A stretch of DNA of 64,000 bases from contig OY726572.1 in the NCBI GenBank assembly GCA_963383645.1, forward strand, positions 24,993,292 to 25,057,291, in the 5' to 3' direction. Source of the stretch: Muscardinus avellanarius (lineage: Eukaryota > Chordata > Mammalia > Rodentia > Gliridae). Shown in pieces: positions 11,728-23,272 of this stretch. The translations under genes were made by a program, and so were the position numbers. Position 1 is the stretch's first letter. The number at the start of each line of letters is the position of its first letter. A model generated the notes under the pieces. It saw nothing but the letters and a program-made list of their open reading frames with translations, was not told the DNA's origin and ran no database searches.

Positions 11728-12060
11728 TATACTGCTACAACAAAATACCACAAACTGGGTGACTTGTGAATAGCAATTTATTTCCCACAGTTGGGGAGGC
11801 TGGGATGTGCTGGATTTGGGCTCCAGCAGTTAGCATTTAATGAGGGCCTCCCTTCTAGTTTGATAGATGACAGTTGCTGTGTTCTCACGTGGCAGAAGGG
11901 ACCAGGAGCTTTGCTTGGGCCTTTTCTATAAAGGAACTAATACCATTTATGAGGGCTCCATCCTCATGACCTAACAACCTCCCAAGGGCCCACCTCCTTA
12001 CACCATCACTTGGGGGTAGGAATCCCCTGGAAACGAGAAAGGACATTCAGACCATGGCAA
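11728..12060 (-). mobile_element. MLT1-like MaLR solo LTR (old endogenous retrovirus-like element)
   Basis: Antisense text in the order 'CTACAACAAAATACCACAAA', 'CTGGGTGACTTGTGAATAGC', 'GAGGGCTCCATCCTCATGAC', 'CTCCCAAGGGCCCACCTCC', and 'ACATTCAGACCATGGCAA' follows the MLT1 LTR plan. No internal retroviral genes are present. Age looks old from the scattered substitutions. Confidence 0.8.
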
Positions 12061-12129
12061 TTACATAGGGTGGAGAGGTAGCTGGGGCTTGTGGGACTAG
12101 GCTAGAAATTAGAATTAGAAATTAAAGCT

Positions 12130-12275
12130 CTGACCTGCAGAGCTTTACTACCTGCTGCCCCACTCCACCCTGAGACCCTGATTTAACCAGTCAGGGTTGC
12201 AGCCTGAGAGCCAGAGTTTGCAAGCTCCTCAGAGGATTCTAATCACCAGGCAGTGTGCCCGCTCTGAGACCTCAG
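12130..12275. repeat. Possible MER5-like (hAT-Charlie) remnant
   Basis: 'CCTGAGACCCTGATTTAACC' and 'GGATTCTAATCACCAGGCAG' recall the central and terminal parts of MER5 elements. Short and diverged. Confidence 0.4.
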
Positions 12276-12473
12276 ACCCTAGGCTTACACCGCCTATCTG
12301 GTCCCTTATGTATAGAATGAGCATGAGGTCTTGCATGTTGAGGAAGCCCTGGGTAATTGATGACTTCACCTCATTCAGTAATTTCCAGTAATTCCCTACT
12401 AGATATGGGGTTGTGGCTTAGAACTGGGAGGAGGCAAAGATGAGCTGTATTCTTAGCTCTTTGCTTGTGCGCG

Positions 12474-12474
12474 T

Positions 12475-12510
<36 letters not shown>
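12474..12510. repeat. (CA)n microsatellite
   Basis: Pure CA dinucleotides over about 32 bp, flanked by related GTGCACAC/GCACACAC variants. Confidence 0.95.
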
Positions 12511-12511
<1 letters not shown>

Positions 12512-12539
12512 GACATGCACACACAAAAAACCAAACATT

Positions 12540-13376
12540 GTTTATGAAGCACAACATTTCAGCGTGTGAAGAAGCCAAGTGGACCGAAACGAAGAGGGTA
12601 AGTCACAGAGGACATCCGATGCCCAGGCATAGTCCTGGCTTTGGAGCCAGAGTTTGAGCTGAGCCAAGGCTGGAGGCTCCTGACCTGCTGCCAGGCAGAG
12701 GGCATCGATCCTGTGAACAGCGGTCCACTGAGTAGGTGTCATGAGCAGTAGCTGGTGGTGCAACTTCCAGAAACCCTTGTAAAGCGACAGACAAGCACAG
12801 CTCTCCCCAGAGTCATTGACTCTTCTACCCATAGGCTGGCTGGGACGGAATCCTCCAATTCCTCCTTTGGTAGGATTGAAAGTCCAGCTGGGAGAGGCCC
12901 CTTAGGGACCAGCTCCTTCCAGGAGAGGAGGCGGCAGACATAGTCCCCTGTTGGCCCTGTGGAAGGGGGTGGACTGCAGGCACGGGCTTGGAGAGCCCTG
13001 AGATGTTGTGGGAAGGAGAGGCTATGCAGAGAGCCAAGGTCTGCCCGCCCCCTCCTTTTGGGGGATGACTTCATTTGTTCGGTTGGCCACCTCGAGCAGC
13101 TAATCCAGGATTCTGCCCAGCAGAGCCACCAAGGATGGAAGTCAGCCATGGCACCTGTTAAGAAAGTTGCTGGGGAAATAATGGCCAGAGTCCAAGGGCC
13201 AGCTCCTGGGAGCTGTGTGTGGTCTGCCTTCAGACCTGGTTTAATGGGCAGCAGGCACCACCTTGAAGTTCTTAATAACTTTTGGACAAGGACTCTCATA
13301 CTTTCCTCTTGCACTGGGCCCCATAATTGAGGTATTTAGTCCTCTTTGGTGGGTATAGGACGCCCAGCAAGCCTGA
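12540..13376. other. GC-moderate unique sequence, no assigned gene
   Basis: A 191-codon open frame lies on the minus strand (12739-13314), but its product shows no recognisable domain and no splice context, so it is not annotated as a gene. Confidence 0.4.
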
Positions 13377-13436
13377 TTTCAAACTGTGGTCCTAATCCCT
13401 GGCTGCACATGGAAATCACCTGGGAGATTTGGGACC
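13377..13436. repeat. Possible MER5-like fragment
   Basis: 'CCCTGGCTGCACATGGAAATC' followed by 'ACCTGGGAGATTTGGGA' resembles one end of a MER5 element. Confidence 0.45.
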
Positions 13437-13439
13437 ATT

Positions 13440-13527
13440 TGGGGATTTGTGGTACTGGGGATTACAAGCCTCCTGCCTCAACCTCCCAAGTAGCTGGTAT
13501 TACAGATGTCCACCATCATGCCTGGCT
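13440..13527 (-). repeat. Internally deleted B1/ID SINE fragment
   Basis: A few bases of right arm ('GTGGTACTGGGGATTACAAG') are joined directly to left-arm text ('CCTCCTGCCTCAACCTCCC'), so the linker and most of the right arm are missing. Confidence 0.75.
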
Positions 13528-13829
13528 CACCTGCGATGTCCTTAACATACAGGCAAACGGCCCTCACCAGCCCACCCCTAGAATGGAAAACAGTGCCCTC
13601 CTTAAGAGAGGCATGGCCAGCTGATTCTGAAAAATGGCTGTCCATGGAAGTGGCCTACAGAAAGGACCGCTAAGCTGTCCCACCTCCTCTGTACCTTGTC
13701 TCTCCTCCTGCAGCCCGCCCCATGGTGCATCCATGTGACCCTTTGCTTTGCTGGTAGGCACATCTCTGCACCACACACAGCTGGTGCACAAGACACCTTT
13801 TCTTTTTCCTTCCCAACTCATTTGAACTA

Positions 13830-14088
13830 AAAAAACACCCTGAGAGCCGAGCGTGGTGGTGCACGCTTGTAATCCCAGCCTTCAAGAGGCAGAGACAGGA
13901 GGATCACGGTTCACAGACAGCCTCAGCTACTTAGCAAGGTCATTTGCAACTCAGTGAGACCCTGTTTCAAAAATAAAAAAACTAAAAAAATAGGGCTGGG
14001 GTTGTAGCTCAGAGGTACAATGCCTCTGGGTTCCATTCCCAGTACTGCAAAACAAAAAACAACAAAACAAAACAAAAAACACCCTGAG
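13830..14088 (+). mobile_element. Dimeric B1/ID-type SINE with 15-bp target-site duplication
   Basis: AAAAAACACCCTGAG at 13830-13844 is repeated at 14074-14088. The body between has both arms and an AC-interrupted A-rich tail. Confidence 0.94.
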
Positions 14089-14639
14089 GTTGATGATTTC
14101 ATCATTGGCTCTTTACACCTTGGAGTTAAACCACCTCAGGATCACAGGACAAGCTTCCGCCCTTCCTGCCAGGCAAGTGTGCGATGCCAAAGAAGGGCTT
14201 GGAAATGTTCGCCATAGCCAGGGACAACTTGACAGCTACATCCATATCACAGCCCCTTCAAAGTCCAATTTCCTTATCTGCTATTTTAAATGTCCTATTA
14301 CTTTTCAGAAACTTATAAAATAGTCAAGATTATTTTTGAAATACCTATTATCCTCACAATGTGTGAAGTGCACTGCATTTTGCCTGCGTGTATTCCGGGA
14401 AGTTCTTCTGTGTTTATTTTGGGGGAGATATCAGAGATTAGGAGCCTGCTTTCCTGGCACTGAAAAGAACATGTATTTGTAGCCCAAACGAAAATAAGTC
14501 CAATGGCCAAGGGTGACGCTGCAGTGGGGGAGGGGACGATGGCCTAATCCTAATTTTTCAGTAGTGCCCAAAGGATTTTAAGGAGCAGAAAGTTGTTATA
14601 CCTTATGTGATAAGAACATTCTAGAAAAGAAAAAAATCT

Positions 14640-14848
14640 AAGCCGGGTGTGGTGGCACACGCTTGTAATCCCAGCATTTGGGAGGCTGAGACTGGAGGAT
14701 CGTGGTTCACCTCAGCTACTTAGTGAGGCTCTCTGCAACTTAGTGAGACCCTGTTTCAAAATGAAGAATAAAAAATAGGGCAGGGGATATAGCTCAGAGG
14801 TCAAATGCCTGTGGGTTCCATCCCCATACCTACAAAAAAAAAAATTCT
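14640..14848 (+). repeat. Dimeric B1/ID-type SINE
   Basis: A full sense copy with head 'GCCGGGTGTGGTGGCACACG', linker 'AATGAAGAATAAAAAAT' and A-tail at 14830-14845. Confidence 0.93.
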
Positions 14849-14886
14849 AAAATATTCCAGAAAAAATATTTTGTTCTTGAGACCTC

Positions 14887-15107
14887 TATATACTTTTTTT
14901 TTTTTTTTTTTGGTGGTACTGGGGTTCCTAGAAACCCTTCTACCTCCGGGCTACACTCCCAGACACCTATTTTTTATATTTTTATTTGGAAACAGGGTCT
15001 CTTAAACCAGCAAAGCTGGCTTCGAGCCTGCGTGATCCTCCTGTCTCCGCCTCCCAAGCACAGGGATTACAAGTGTGCGCCACCACGCCCAGCCTATATA
15101 CTCTTAA
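14887..15107 (-). mobile_element. Younger-type dimeric SINE with short target-site duplication
   Basis: An antisense copy of the CpG-rich type ('CTAGAAACCCTTCTACCTCC', 'CGCCACCACGCCCAGC') with a T-run of about 19. CTATATACT flanks both ends (about 14886 and 15096). Confidence 0.88.
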
Positions 15108-16530
15108 AAATTACTTGGGAGCCTTTATGTAGCTTATATCTATCACTATTTACTGTGGAAAATGTTTACATGTGTACTCAATAATATATGCATATTAACT
15201 AATATGTGCTTATATTAATGATATACTAGTATATTATTATTAATAAATATATGTATAGCAGTGTGTTTATTCAAAATAGAAAGACTATACTATACTAACA
15301 TAAGTAGCCCATTTTTATGAAAAATAACTATATTTTCCAAAATAGCAACAGCCGAACAACCACTTAGCGTGACGCATGCATAGTTTCACATTTTGTCATT
15401 CTCACTTATGTCTTGTGTCACTAAAAACAGCTGAATTCTCCTATCTCCTGACTCTCATATGTGCAGCCTTAAAATTCCACCAGATACTTGGAAGAGAATT
15501 AGAGTGGAAAAAGGCAAATAGTGTCTTAGTACTTTCCCAGACCCCACCTGGCCAGAGAGCAGGGCGCCCAAGACACACAGTGGCAACTGATGAGCCTCCT
15601 GGAAAGGTCTTGGGGACCAAGAGGAGCCCCCAGATAAAAGAATTGCCGTCTCGATTGTTCAGTTTTCCCTGGGAGCACAGCGAGAGCGAGCCAGGCCTGG
15701 GTGTGAGGAGACAGGGCTGCAGCCCCAGCTCTCCCCCTCAACAGCTGTACCTCTGAATAAGTTCCCTCCTGAGCCTTAGCATTTCATCTGGAAATTGTTG
15801 ACACTGAGCCACTCAGCAGGTCTCAACCCAGGCCACACTCTTGAACCCGCTCGAGAGCTGCCTGCATGTCCAAAACCCAGGTCCCCGGTCCAGAACAGTG
15901 ACATCGGAGCATCCGAGTATGGAGCTGGCATCAGTGTCTATAAAACTGCCCACAGTGCCATGTTGAAAGGACACAGAGTCAAGCTAAGGGCACACCCGAT
16001 GGCAAAGACAGGGCAATTTGGACAACCGAATTGTAGTAACAGAAAGGGATTGTAACCTGCATAATGAAATAAATATCTCCAAGTTCCTACTGGTATAAAT
16101 AATTGAATACACAAATAAATGGTGTCGGAGAAGAGCGCACTCCTCCTTACAGTAGCATTCCTATTAATAGATGTAGGAAGGGCAGAAACGGCAAATCGCC
16201 ATTTGGCAAACACCACAGTAATAACTGTCGCAGGCAAAAACATTGATGGATACTACATTTAGCGAGTAAGAATATATGCCGAGAAACACGATATGTGCAT
16301 AGTCTCGGGGTATCTCCCCATGGGTTGGTTATTTATTGCAAAGGGAAAAGTGTAAATGCTCAGTGGAGAATTCTGGCCACCATCACTTCCACCGAGTGTC
16401 CAAGGTCAGCAACAGCAGGCCTGAGACACGCTGGCCTCAGGCGCCCCTGAGAAGGGGAATCATTCTTGCCCCCCCCCAAAGTTCAGACAACCCCAGACTG
16501 AGAGGCCTTTTACAAATCAATTGGCCAGCA
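15108..16530. other. Unique, partly AT-rich sequence
   Basis: 15110-15360 is very AT-rich. A possible MER5-like remnant sits near 15815-15925. 15960-16330 has an old-repeat flavour that I cannot assign. No gene seen. Confidence 0.4.
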
Positions 16531-16537
16531 CTCACTT

Positions 16538-16538
<1 letters not shown>

Positions 16539-16588
<50 letters not shown>
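16539..16588. repeat. (GT)n microsatellite
   Basis: About 24 GT units in a row, immediately before an antisense SINE right arm. Confidence 0.95.
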
Positions 16589-16589
<1 letters not shown>

Positions 16590-16599
16590 GGTGTGTGGT

Positions 16600-16891
16600 G
16601 GGAGGTTACTGGGGATTGAACCCAGGGTCATTCTGCCTCTGAGCTACACCCCCAGCCCTTTCCTTTTCCTTTTTTTTTTTTTTTTTTTGGTGGTACTAGA
16701 GGTAGAACCCAGAGGCTTTCTACCTCTGGGCTATACTCCCCAGACCTATTTTATATTTTGTTTGGAAACAGGGTCTCACTAAGTTGCTGAGACCCTCACT
16801 AAGTAGCTGAGGCTGGCTTCGAACCCGTGCGATCCTCCTGTCTCAGCCTCCCAAGCGCGGGGATTACAAGTGTGCGACACCACGCCCAGCT

Positions 16892-16955
<64 letters not shown>

Positions 16956-17085
16956 ATTTTTTGAAACAGGGTCTGGCTAGGTTGTTGAGAGCCCTGCTAA
17001 ACTGCTGAGGTTGGCTCTGAACCTGCGATCCTCCTGTCTCAGCCTCCCAAGTACTGAGATTACCAGCATGTCATGCCCATGGTGG
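16600..17085 (-). mobile_element. Nested SINEs with (TTTC)n tract
   Basis: Outer right arm at 16602-16662, inner complete CpG-rich SINE at about 16670-16890, a TTTC tract at 16891-16955, then the outer left arm at 16957-17085 ('GAAACAGGGTCTGGCTAGG'). Same layout as the nested pair at 11268-11712. Confidence 0.88.
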
Positions 17086-17089
17086 CCAG

Positions 17090-19270
17090 CACTCTTTAAA
17101 AAAAGTGTTGATGTCAAGAAAGACTGAGGAGCTTTTGTAGATCTAGGAGGGTAAGGAGACATCATGAATGCAAAGAGGGATGAAGAATTGATTGGATCCT
17201 GGAAAAACTTGCATGGGCTCATCTGTGTTAGCTTCTTGGGGTTGATGACTGTCCCCCAGCTGTACAATGGTAACACTTTGGGAGCTGTCTCAAGATTCCC
17301 TCCCTCTGGATCCTTCCTCCAGGAGCCTTCTTCCCCAGATAGCTGTGTGGATTGCTCATTCATCCCCCTCCTGTAGTTGTGCACCAGCCGAGGCCTGAGA
17401 CGCCATCAGTTTTTCCACTGCAGGAGAATGTCATTCATCCCAGCCATGTGCTGCCCATTCACTTTTCAGGAAACATCCCACAATCTTCCTATTGAGGCCA
17501 AGTTGGAAAATAGCAAGGGTGGGAGCGGCTGGGCCAGTGCGTCATCTTTCTTGGCTGGATGAAAAGAAGGTCAAAGGATATGAGCTGTGAGTGGGGCCTG
17601 CAAATGTTCAAATGGGGGTATTGCTAGGCCAGACAATGGGCAGCTTCTCCCATCATCCCTCCAGCCCAGGGCTGGGGCCAGAATCAGAAGTGGTCAGTGG
17701 TGGGGGCCAAGAGAACCCCTTCTGCTCCCCGCTGGGGCCAGGTGTTCCCAGACTCCGGAGGACAGGTATGCAGGCCTACTGTGTGCCCCAACATCTGTGC
17801 AGGATGCATGCCCACTGTGGGCACGGGGAAGGCTGGGCCGTGTGAAAAACTCCACAGAAGACGAGTGAGACTATTACCCTTTCCTGCTGTGTGTGGTTTG
17901 AATCCCAAGGCGTGCTGCGAGGGAAGGGAGCTAGCTAGAGAATTGTTGAGTGCACCGGCCCATGCACCGGCATTGGGGCGTCTGCCCCAGCTGGGCTGTG
18001 GGTGGAGGTGACTGGGGGCCACGGCCCTGCAGCAGAGTGACTGGCATCCAGAGTGGTCGGAGGGGAGGGAAGATGCCTGGTGCATCACATGGGCCTGTTG
18101 GAGAGTTGTCACCTGTGTAGCATGACCTGCTTCAGGTATTAAATCAAGAGATCACTCTAGTGCTGTGCGCAGATGAGCTGGGGTGGTGAAGAAGATCTGA
18201 TTGTTGATTTGAGGTCTGTTTGCCATATAATGAGGCATCAGCACCTGGCGCTTCTAGTCCTCCACAGACCTGCTCCAGCTTCTCTCCCTGACAGTCCTTG
18301 CTCAGGGCAAAGTGGCTCCGCCCACCTCTCACCTCCCCTCAGCCTACTCTGTGCTGTGTGTCCCAGGCAAAGGCTAAACTGGCAGCAGAGCCCCGAGGCC
18401 CCAGACGCTCACTTGCACCCGTGGCTGGTCTCCATTGCACCCACTGTGGGCACACAGCCTGAGGATAACCCGCTGAAATTCCAGGAAGCCTTGGAGAACT
18501 GCAGGGGAGGAAGTGTTCCACCCTGGCCAGAGTCCTCACTCCAGAGCAGACCTTTGGGAGGCCACAGGCTAATGAATGAGGAAGAAGGCTGCCTTCTCTC
18601 CTTCCTCCAAAGAGCCCGCCCCTTCCTCGAGCCCTGACCTTGGTGGCGGTGCTGAGCTGACCCTGTGGGTGAGCTCATGCCAGGCTCAACTTCCTGTGCC
18701 GCCTAGACTGCTCACCACCACCGTCCTGCTTTTGGAACCAACAGCTCTGTCCTTCGTGTCTGGTAAAGCTCCAGCCTAAGCCCCATCGCCAACACAGACA
18801 AACCTCGTTAGGATCTGTGAGTGGGACTCTCAGCTTCTCTGCGGGTGGCCTCGTGCTCAGGCCCTGGCCACCAGGCCATCTGAATTCCACCCCAACATCA
18901 TCATAGGCCCATGGCGTGGGCTTGGCGGAGCCCAGGGTGTGCAGCCTTCCTGAGCCTCAGTCTTCTTAGCTAACAGATGGAAGAGGATGGTAATGCCCAG
19001 CTCAGAGTCATGGTCCAAATGGTAAAAAAAAAAAATGGACATCAAACGTGTAATACACCGTAAGTGATGAAATATGGCTGCCTGGTCCGACCTTCAGTAA
19101 CTAGCACAGAGTCACATTTACCCTCTTACTTTTTAGAGCTATGGCTATAATTAAATTTTGGAATAGGGATATCGTAGAGCTAGTTTGAAGTGCACATATG
19201 TTTTGGTCTCATTTTGATCATGAGGTGGAAAAATTGCCCTTCCAGAGTGGCCTGCAGCCAGTTTTCCAAA
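17090..19270. other. Unique GC-moderate sequence, no assigned gene
   Basis: Several open frames of 60-154 codons overlap on both strands without recognisable domains. 18950-19070 looks like a sense MIR ('CTGAGCCTCAGTCTTCTTAG', 'TAACAGATGGAAG'). Nothing else could be named. Confidence 0.4.
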
Positions 19271-19274
19271 CCAA

Positions 19275-19452
19275 CTCTTCTCTCTCTCCTCTCTCCTCTC
19301 TCCTCTCTCCTCTCTCCTCTCTCCTCTCTCCTCTCTCCTCTCTCCTCTCTCCTCTCTCCTCTCTCCTCTCTCCTCTCTCCTCTCTCCTCTCTCCTCTCTC
19401 CTCTCTCCTCTCTCCTCTCTCCTCTCTCCTCTCTCCTCTCTCCTCTCTCCTC

Positions 19453-19500
<48 letters not shown>

Positions 19501-19525
19501 CTTCTCTCTCTCTCCCCCCCTCTTC

Positions 19526-19570
<45 letters not shown>

Positions 19571-19583
19571 CCTCCCCTTCTCT
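19275..19583. repeat. 309-nt pure polypyrimidine tract with a 7-bp tandem repeat
   Basis: Every base from 19275 to 19583 is C or T. The first about 175 bp is a TCTCTCC heptamer repeated about 24 times. It is followed by (CT)n at about 19455-19497, a TTCCC/C7 island, another (CT)n and a C-rich end. Open frames through it (Ser/Leu-rich one way, Arg/Glu-rich the other) are products of the repeat and not genes. Confidence 0.98.
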
Positions 19584-19599
19584 GTCTCTCTCTGTCACC

Positions 19600-20680
19600 T
19601 CATTCAGTGGCCCCCATGGAGGGATAGCATCAGGTGGTGTCTGGATCACCTGATTCAGTCACTTTGTGGCACAGATGGGACGAGTGACCTACTGCAGATA
19701 CTGGACTTTGCTAAGCTTACACAGGGAAGAGGGCCAGGGCTGGGACTGGAGCTCAGGTTTTCTGGTCCTGGGACATCCTGGTCTCCTGAAAGGCCTTCAT
19801 ATGGGCCTGGAAGCATTGGAAGTAAGTGAGGCGGGACTGACCGCCAAGCCTGGGTTCTGAGTCTCAGTGCCGGGCTGCCCAGGTGAATGTCTAACGGGAA
19901 TTCTCCAGATTCATTATGGCCTGAAGCTTCACACTAAAACACTGCACAGCTCCAGCTTGGCCCTGAAGCTCGGGCTCACAATTTACTCCCTGCCCCACTT
20001 AAGCCTCTCCAAAGAGTTTCAATCCATTCACCAAACAAGCATATGTGGGTTCCTTCTACAAGAAGCAAATCGTTAGCATGCATTAAGAACTAGGCCAAGC
20101 TATGCATGTATTTTTCATTGAATCTTTCCAACAATGTACTTTAGGTTAAGTATTAGTTTCCCTATTTTACTAACGAAGAACAAAGGCCCAGGGGGAAGTG
20201 ATTTACTAAAAGCCACTATGCTGGATGAAGCTGCGTTAATGTGGTTCAGAAGGGAGCTACAATTCCAGAATTTCCTTCCCAATATGGCTCCGGGTTACAG
20301 AAGCCATACAGAGTAACTGGTGTGCGATTTGGATGGCAGATGTGAGCAGCAGCCACTACTCTCTGGACATCGTGGAACAGATAGATGCAAAAGTTCTAGC
20401 AGGTTCCAGCTTGTCCTTCTCCTGTTTCACATCTATTTTGTCACCCTGACTTCTGGCCTTCCTGTTCAGAAAAGGGCCAGGCCTCAACCAGAAGACTGAC
20501 TCTGTGCCTGCAGAGTTGGAAGCCAGACAAAATCAGCAGTTTTCCATAGCCCTCTCTCCAAACTTTCCCTTTGTTTCCCACAGTGGCTAAAGAATCACAT
20601 TATGATTATTGTATTGTGATCTCAGAGCTCTTCTGAAAAATACTTTGGTTTCATAAAAACTCACATATAAAGGGAGCCTG
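19600..20680. other. Unique sequence with possible MIR
   Basis: 20105-20260 resembles an antisense MIR ('TTCCCTATTTTACTAACGAAG', 'AGGCCCAGGGGGAAGTGAT'). No gene seen in the rest. Confidence 0.4.
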
Positions 20681-20681
20681 G

Positions 20682-20887
20682 TAGCCGGGCGAAGTAGTGC
20701 ACGCTTGTAATCCCAACATTCGGGAGGCTGAGATGGGAAGATCATGGTTCCCGGCCAGCCTCAGCTATTTAGTGAGGTCTGTTGCAACTTGGTGAGACCT
20801 TGTTTCAAAATAAAGAATAAAAAATAAGGCTGGGGGTGCAGCTTGGAGGTGGAATGCCCCTGGGTTTCATCCCCAGTACCACACAAA
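20682..20887 (+). repeat. Dimeric B1/ID-type SINE
   Basis: A full sense copy: 'AGCCGGGCGAAGTAGTGCAC' head, AAAATAAAGAATAAAAAAT linker, and a right arm ending 'CATCCCCAGTACCACACAAAA'. Confidence 0.93.
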
Positions 20888-22010
20888 ATACCTGGCATCT
20901 TGGTAGCCAAAGTGACAGAACCTTCAACATACACAGCCCAGAGTATCCACATTTCATTGGAGAAAAACACTCCGATTAAGCCCAGACCCGTAATAAATCA
21001 ATGTGAAAGTCCCCATAGCAGCATGGGAATTGATTCCTCCAGGCCAGGGCGGGAGAGAGGCTGGAAGAGGGAAGTCGAGAGCGTGCCGACTGGACAGAAG
21101 GAATCCCAAGAGTGGTAGCTTCAGGCACAGCCTGCTTCCCCAGGGCAGGCATCCATCAGGGACTCCAGGGTCCTCCATCAATCCCTCGGAAGGAATGAAG
21201 CAAGGGCCTGAAGACAGCAGCCAATGCTGCCTTGTTGCTGGAGGACTTCCAGGAACCAAGGGCTGAATCAGTGAGGCCCCATGACAGGACACATCCATCG
21301 CATTACGCCTCAGACTCAAAACCTAATTTTAGCCACTTGGATCTCATCATGCCCAAGTCATCTGGTCAGTGCGGAGTTTGCCGTGGATACGTGGTCCTGC
21401 TACGCTCAAGGAGGCAGGACAGGAAATGTGGCAGATTGTGGGAACTGAGCAAGCTTATTAATCCTGCTCAGCTTCCTTGCCTGCAAAATGGAATTGGAAA
21501 CAGTAAATGTGGGCACGCTGTGGAGGCATCTGGAGACAGGCTGGGGAAGTGGCTGGGGGAGCAGGACACTTGCTGCAGTCTGGCTCTGCCTCTCATCATT
21601 AGCATGACTAAGCCCTGGGCACTGGAGGGGCCGGGTCAGTACCTCAGCACCGGCTAGTCTCTGGGCTCTCCATGCTCTTCCAGGCCAGCTCATACACCTC
21701 ACAAATCCCTCCTCTAGCAAGAGTGGAAAGACAGTCTTCCAGAGGTGAGATGAGATGGGTCGCGTTTCTAGGGGTGGGAGGAGGGACCCCTTGTTGGGAT
21801 AAAGGAAGGACAATTCCGGGAGGTTTTCCTTCTCATCCAGGAAGCACTTGGAATTCATGGCACCCTTGGCATAACTGGGCCTTGGGGGACTCTTCTACCC
21901 GTCCAGATAAAGTTAAAAGTCATTTATTTATGCTCCCCTTTTGTTTGTCCTTATATTTCCAGAGTGGATATTTTATTGCCCTTCTTTCTTCCTCCTTTTC
22001 CCCTGGCCTC
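20888..22010. other. Unique sequence, no gene seen
   Basis: Open frames up to 150 codons on both strands show no recognisable domains. No repeat was recognised. Confidence 0.4.
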
Positions 22011-22015
22011 TTGTA

Positions 22016-22141
22016 TTACTTCTTTTTTCTCTTTCTTTCTTTCTTTCTTTCTTTTAATATTTATTTATTTATTTATTTTTTTTTTGAGGTACTGGGGATG
22101 GAACCCAGAGGCATTCTACCTCTGAACTACACCCCCAGCCC

Positions 22142-22197
<56 letters not shown>

Positions 22198-22251
22198 TTA
22201 TGGTACTGCGGTTCCTAGAAACCCTTCTACTTCCGGGCTACACTCCCAGAC

Positions 22252-22318
<67 letters not shown>

Positions 22319-22431
22319 AAACAGGCCTCTTAAGCTAGCAAGGCTGGCTTCAAACCTGCACAATCCTCCTGTCTCCACCTCCCAAGCACGGAGATTACAA
22401 GCGTGCGCCACCACGCCCGGCTTTACTTCTT
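22016..22431 (-). mobile_element. Composite SINE: two right arms, (TTTC)n, (TA)n and one left arm
   Basis: TTACTTCTT at 22016-22024 recurs at 22423-22431 and flanks the whole block. Inside, on the minus strand, lie one ID-like right arm (22087-22141), a TTTC tract (22142-22199), a second right arm of the younger type (22200-22252), a TA tract of about 50 bp in the linker (22253-22303), and one left arm ending at 22422. The matching left arm for the first right arm is absent. Confidence 0.8.
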
Positions 22432-23050
22432 CTTTCAAATACACCTCTAACTGCCCTCTTCCTCTTGTCTTCTCTAGCAAAAGTCAGAGTCAATGGTAGA
22501 GCTGTCCCCCAGAGAGGGCAGAGGCTCGTCTAAAGTCACACACCCACAGCTCTTACCTGGATCCTCACTGTGTCCCACGTACCCTGCCCCTTGGAACTAT
22601 CATGCCACCTCTATGGAAGAGTGATTGCTTCTACCCAGAACATGCTGTAGACAGAAGGGGAGAGAAAGTGTAAAAGGAGACATCCCACGGCCACTAGGGA
22701 TGCAGACAGCATGTGCTCACAGAGTTTCTGGCCAGTATCTTCAAAACTAGAGAAGGTAAGGCCCTCATAATGAGAAAGACAAGGGTGAGAGGGATATAGT
22801 TGAAGAGAAATGAAAACTATGGCTGGATAGGGTGGGATGCACTGGCCCATCAACAGAGCCTAAAAAGGAAAGGGGGAGAAGAGGATATTTCTCTTGATCA
22901 ACAACGAAATCATGGAGTCTAGCTCTTTGTCTAATAAGGCTCACACTCTTGAAGGCTCTTTTTTATTCCAGGACTCTAAGTTGTTTGATAATCATCCCTT
23001 GGTATCTTTCCAGAGAAAGGACCAGCCTGGGTTCGTAACCCCCCACACAC
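22432..23050. other. Unique sequence, no gene seen
   Basis: No repeat, exon or regulatory motif could be supported here. Confidence 0.4.
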
Positions 23051-23052
23051 AC

Positions 23053-23272
23053 TTTTTTTTTTTTTTTTTTTTTGGTGGTACTGAGGATGGAACCCAGGGC
23101 CATTCTACCTCCAAGTTACATCCCCAGCCCTAATTTTTACTCTTTATTTTGAAACAGGGTCTCACTGAGTCGCAAAGGGCCTGAGTAGCTGAAGGTGTCC
23201 ACGAACCATGATCCTCTTATCTCAGCCTCCCAAATCCTGGGATTACAAGTGTGCACCAACATGCCTGGCTGG
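23053..23272 (-). repeat. Dimeric B1/ID-type SINE
   Basis: A T-run of about 22, right arm 'GGTACTGAGGATGGAACCCA', linker TTTACTCTTTATTTTG, and left arm ending 'CACCAACATGCCTGGCTGG'. Confidence 0.93.

Noticed and set aside
12739..13314. 191-codon minus-strand open frame
   Set aside because: No recognisable domain, no splice or promoter context, and overlapping frames on the other strand of similar quality.
19190..19653. Open frames of 143-151 codons on both strands
   Set aside because: They translate the polypyrimidine tract into Ser/Leu- or Arg/Glu-repeats; stop-free only because the tract lacks A.
21672..22499. 275-codon + strand open frame
   Set aside because: It runs through TTTC and TA microsatellites and a composite SINE; the product is repeat-encoded Phe/Leu/Ile-rich sequence.
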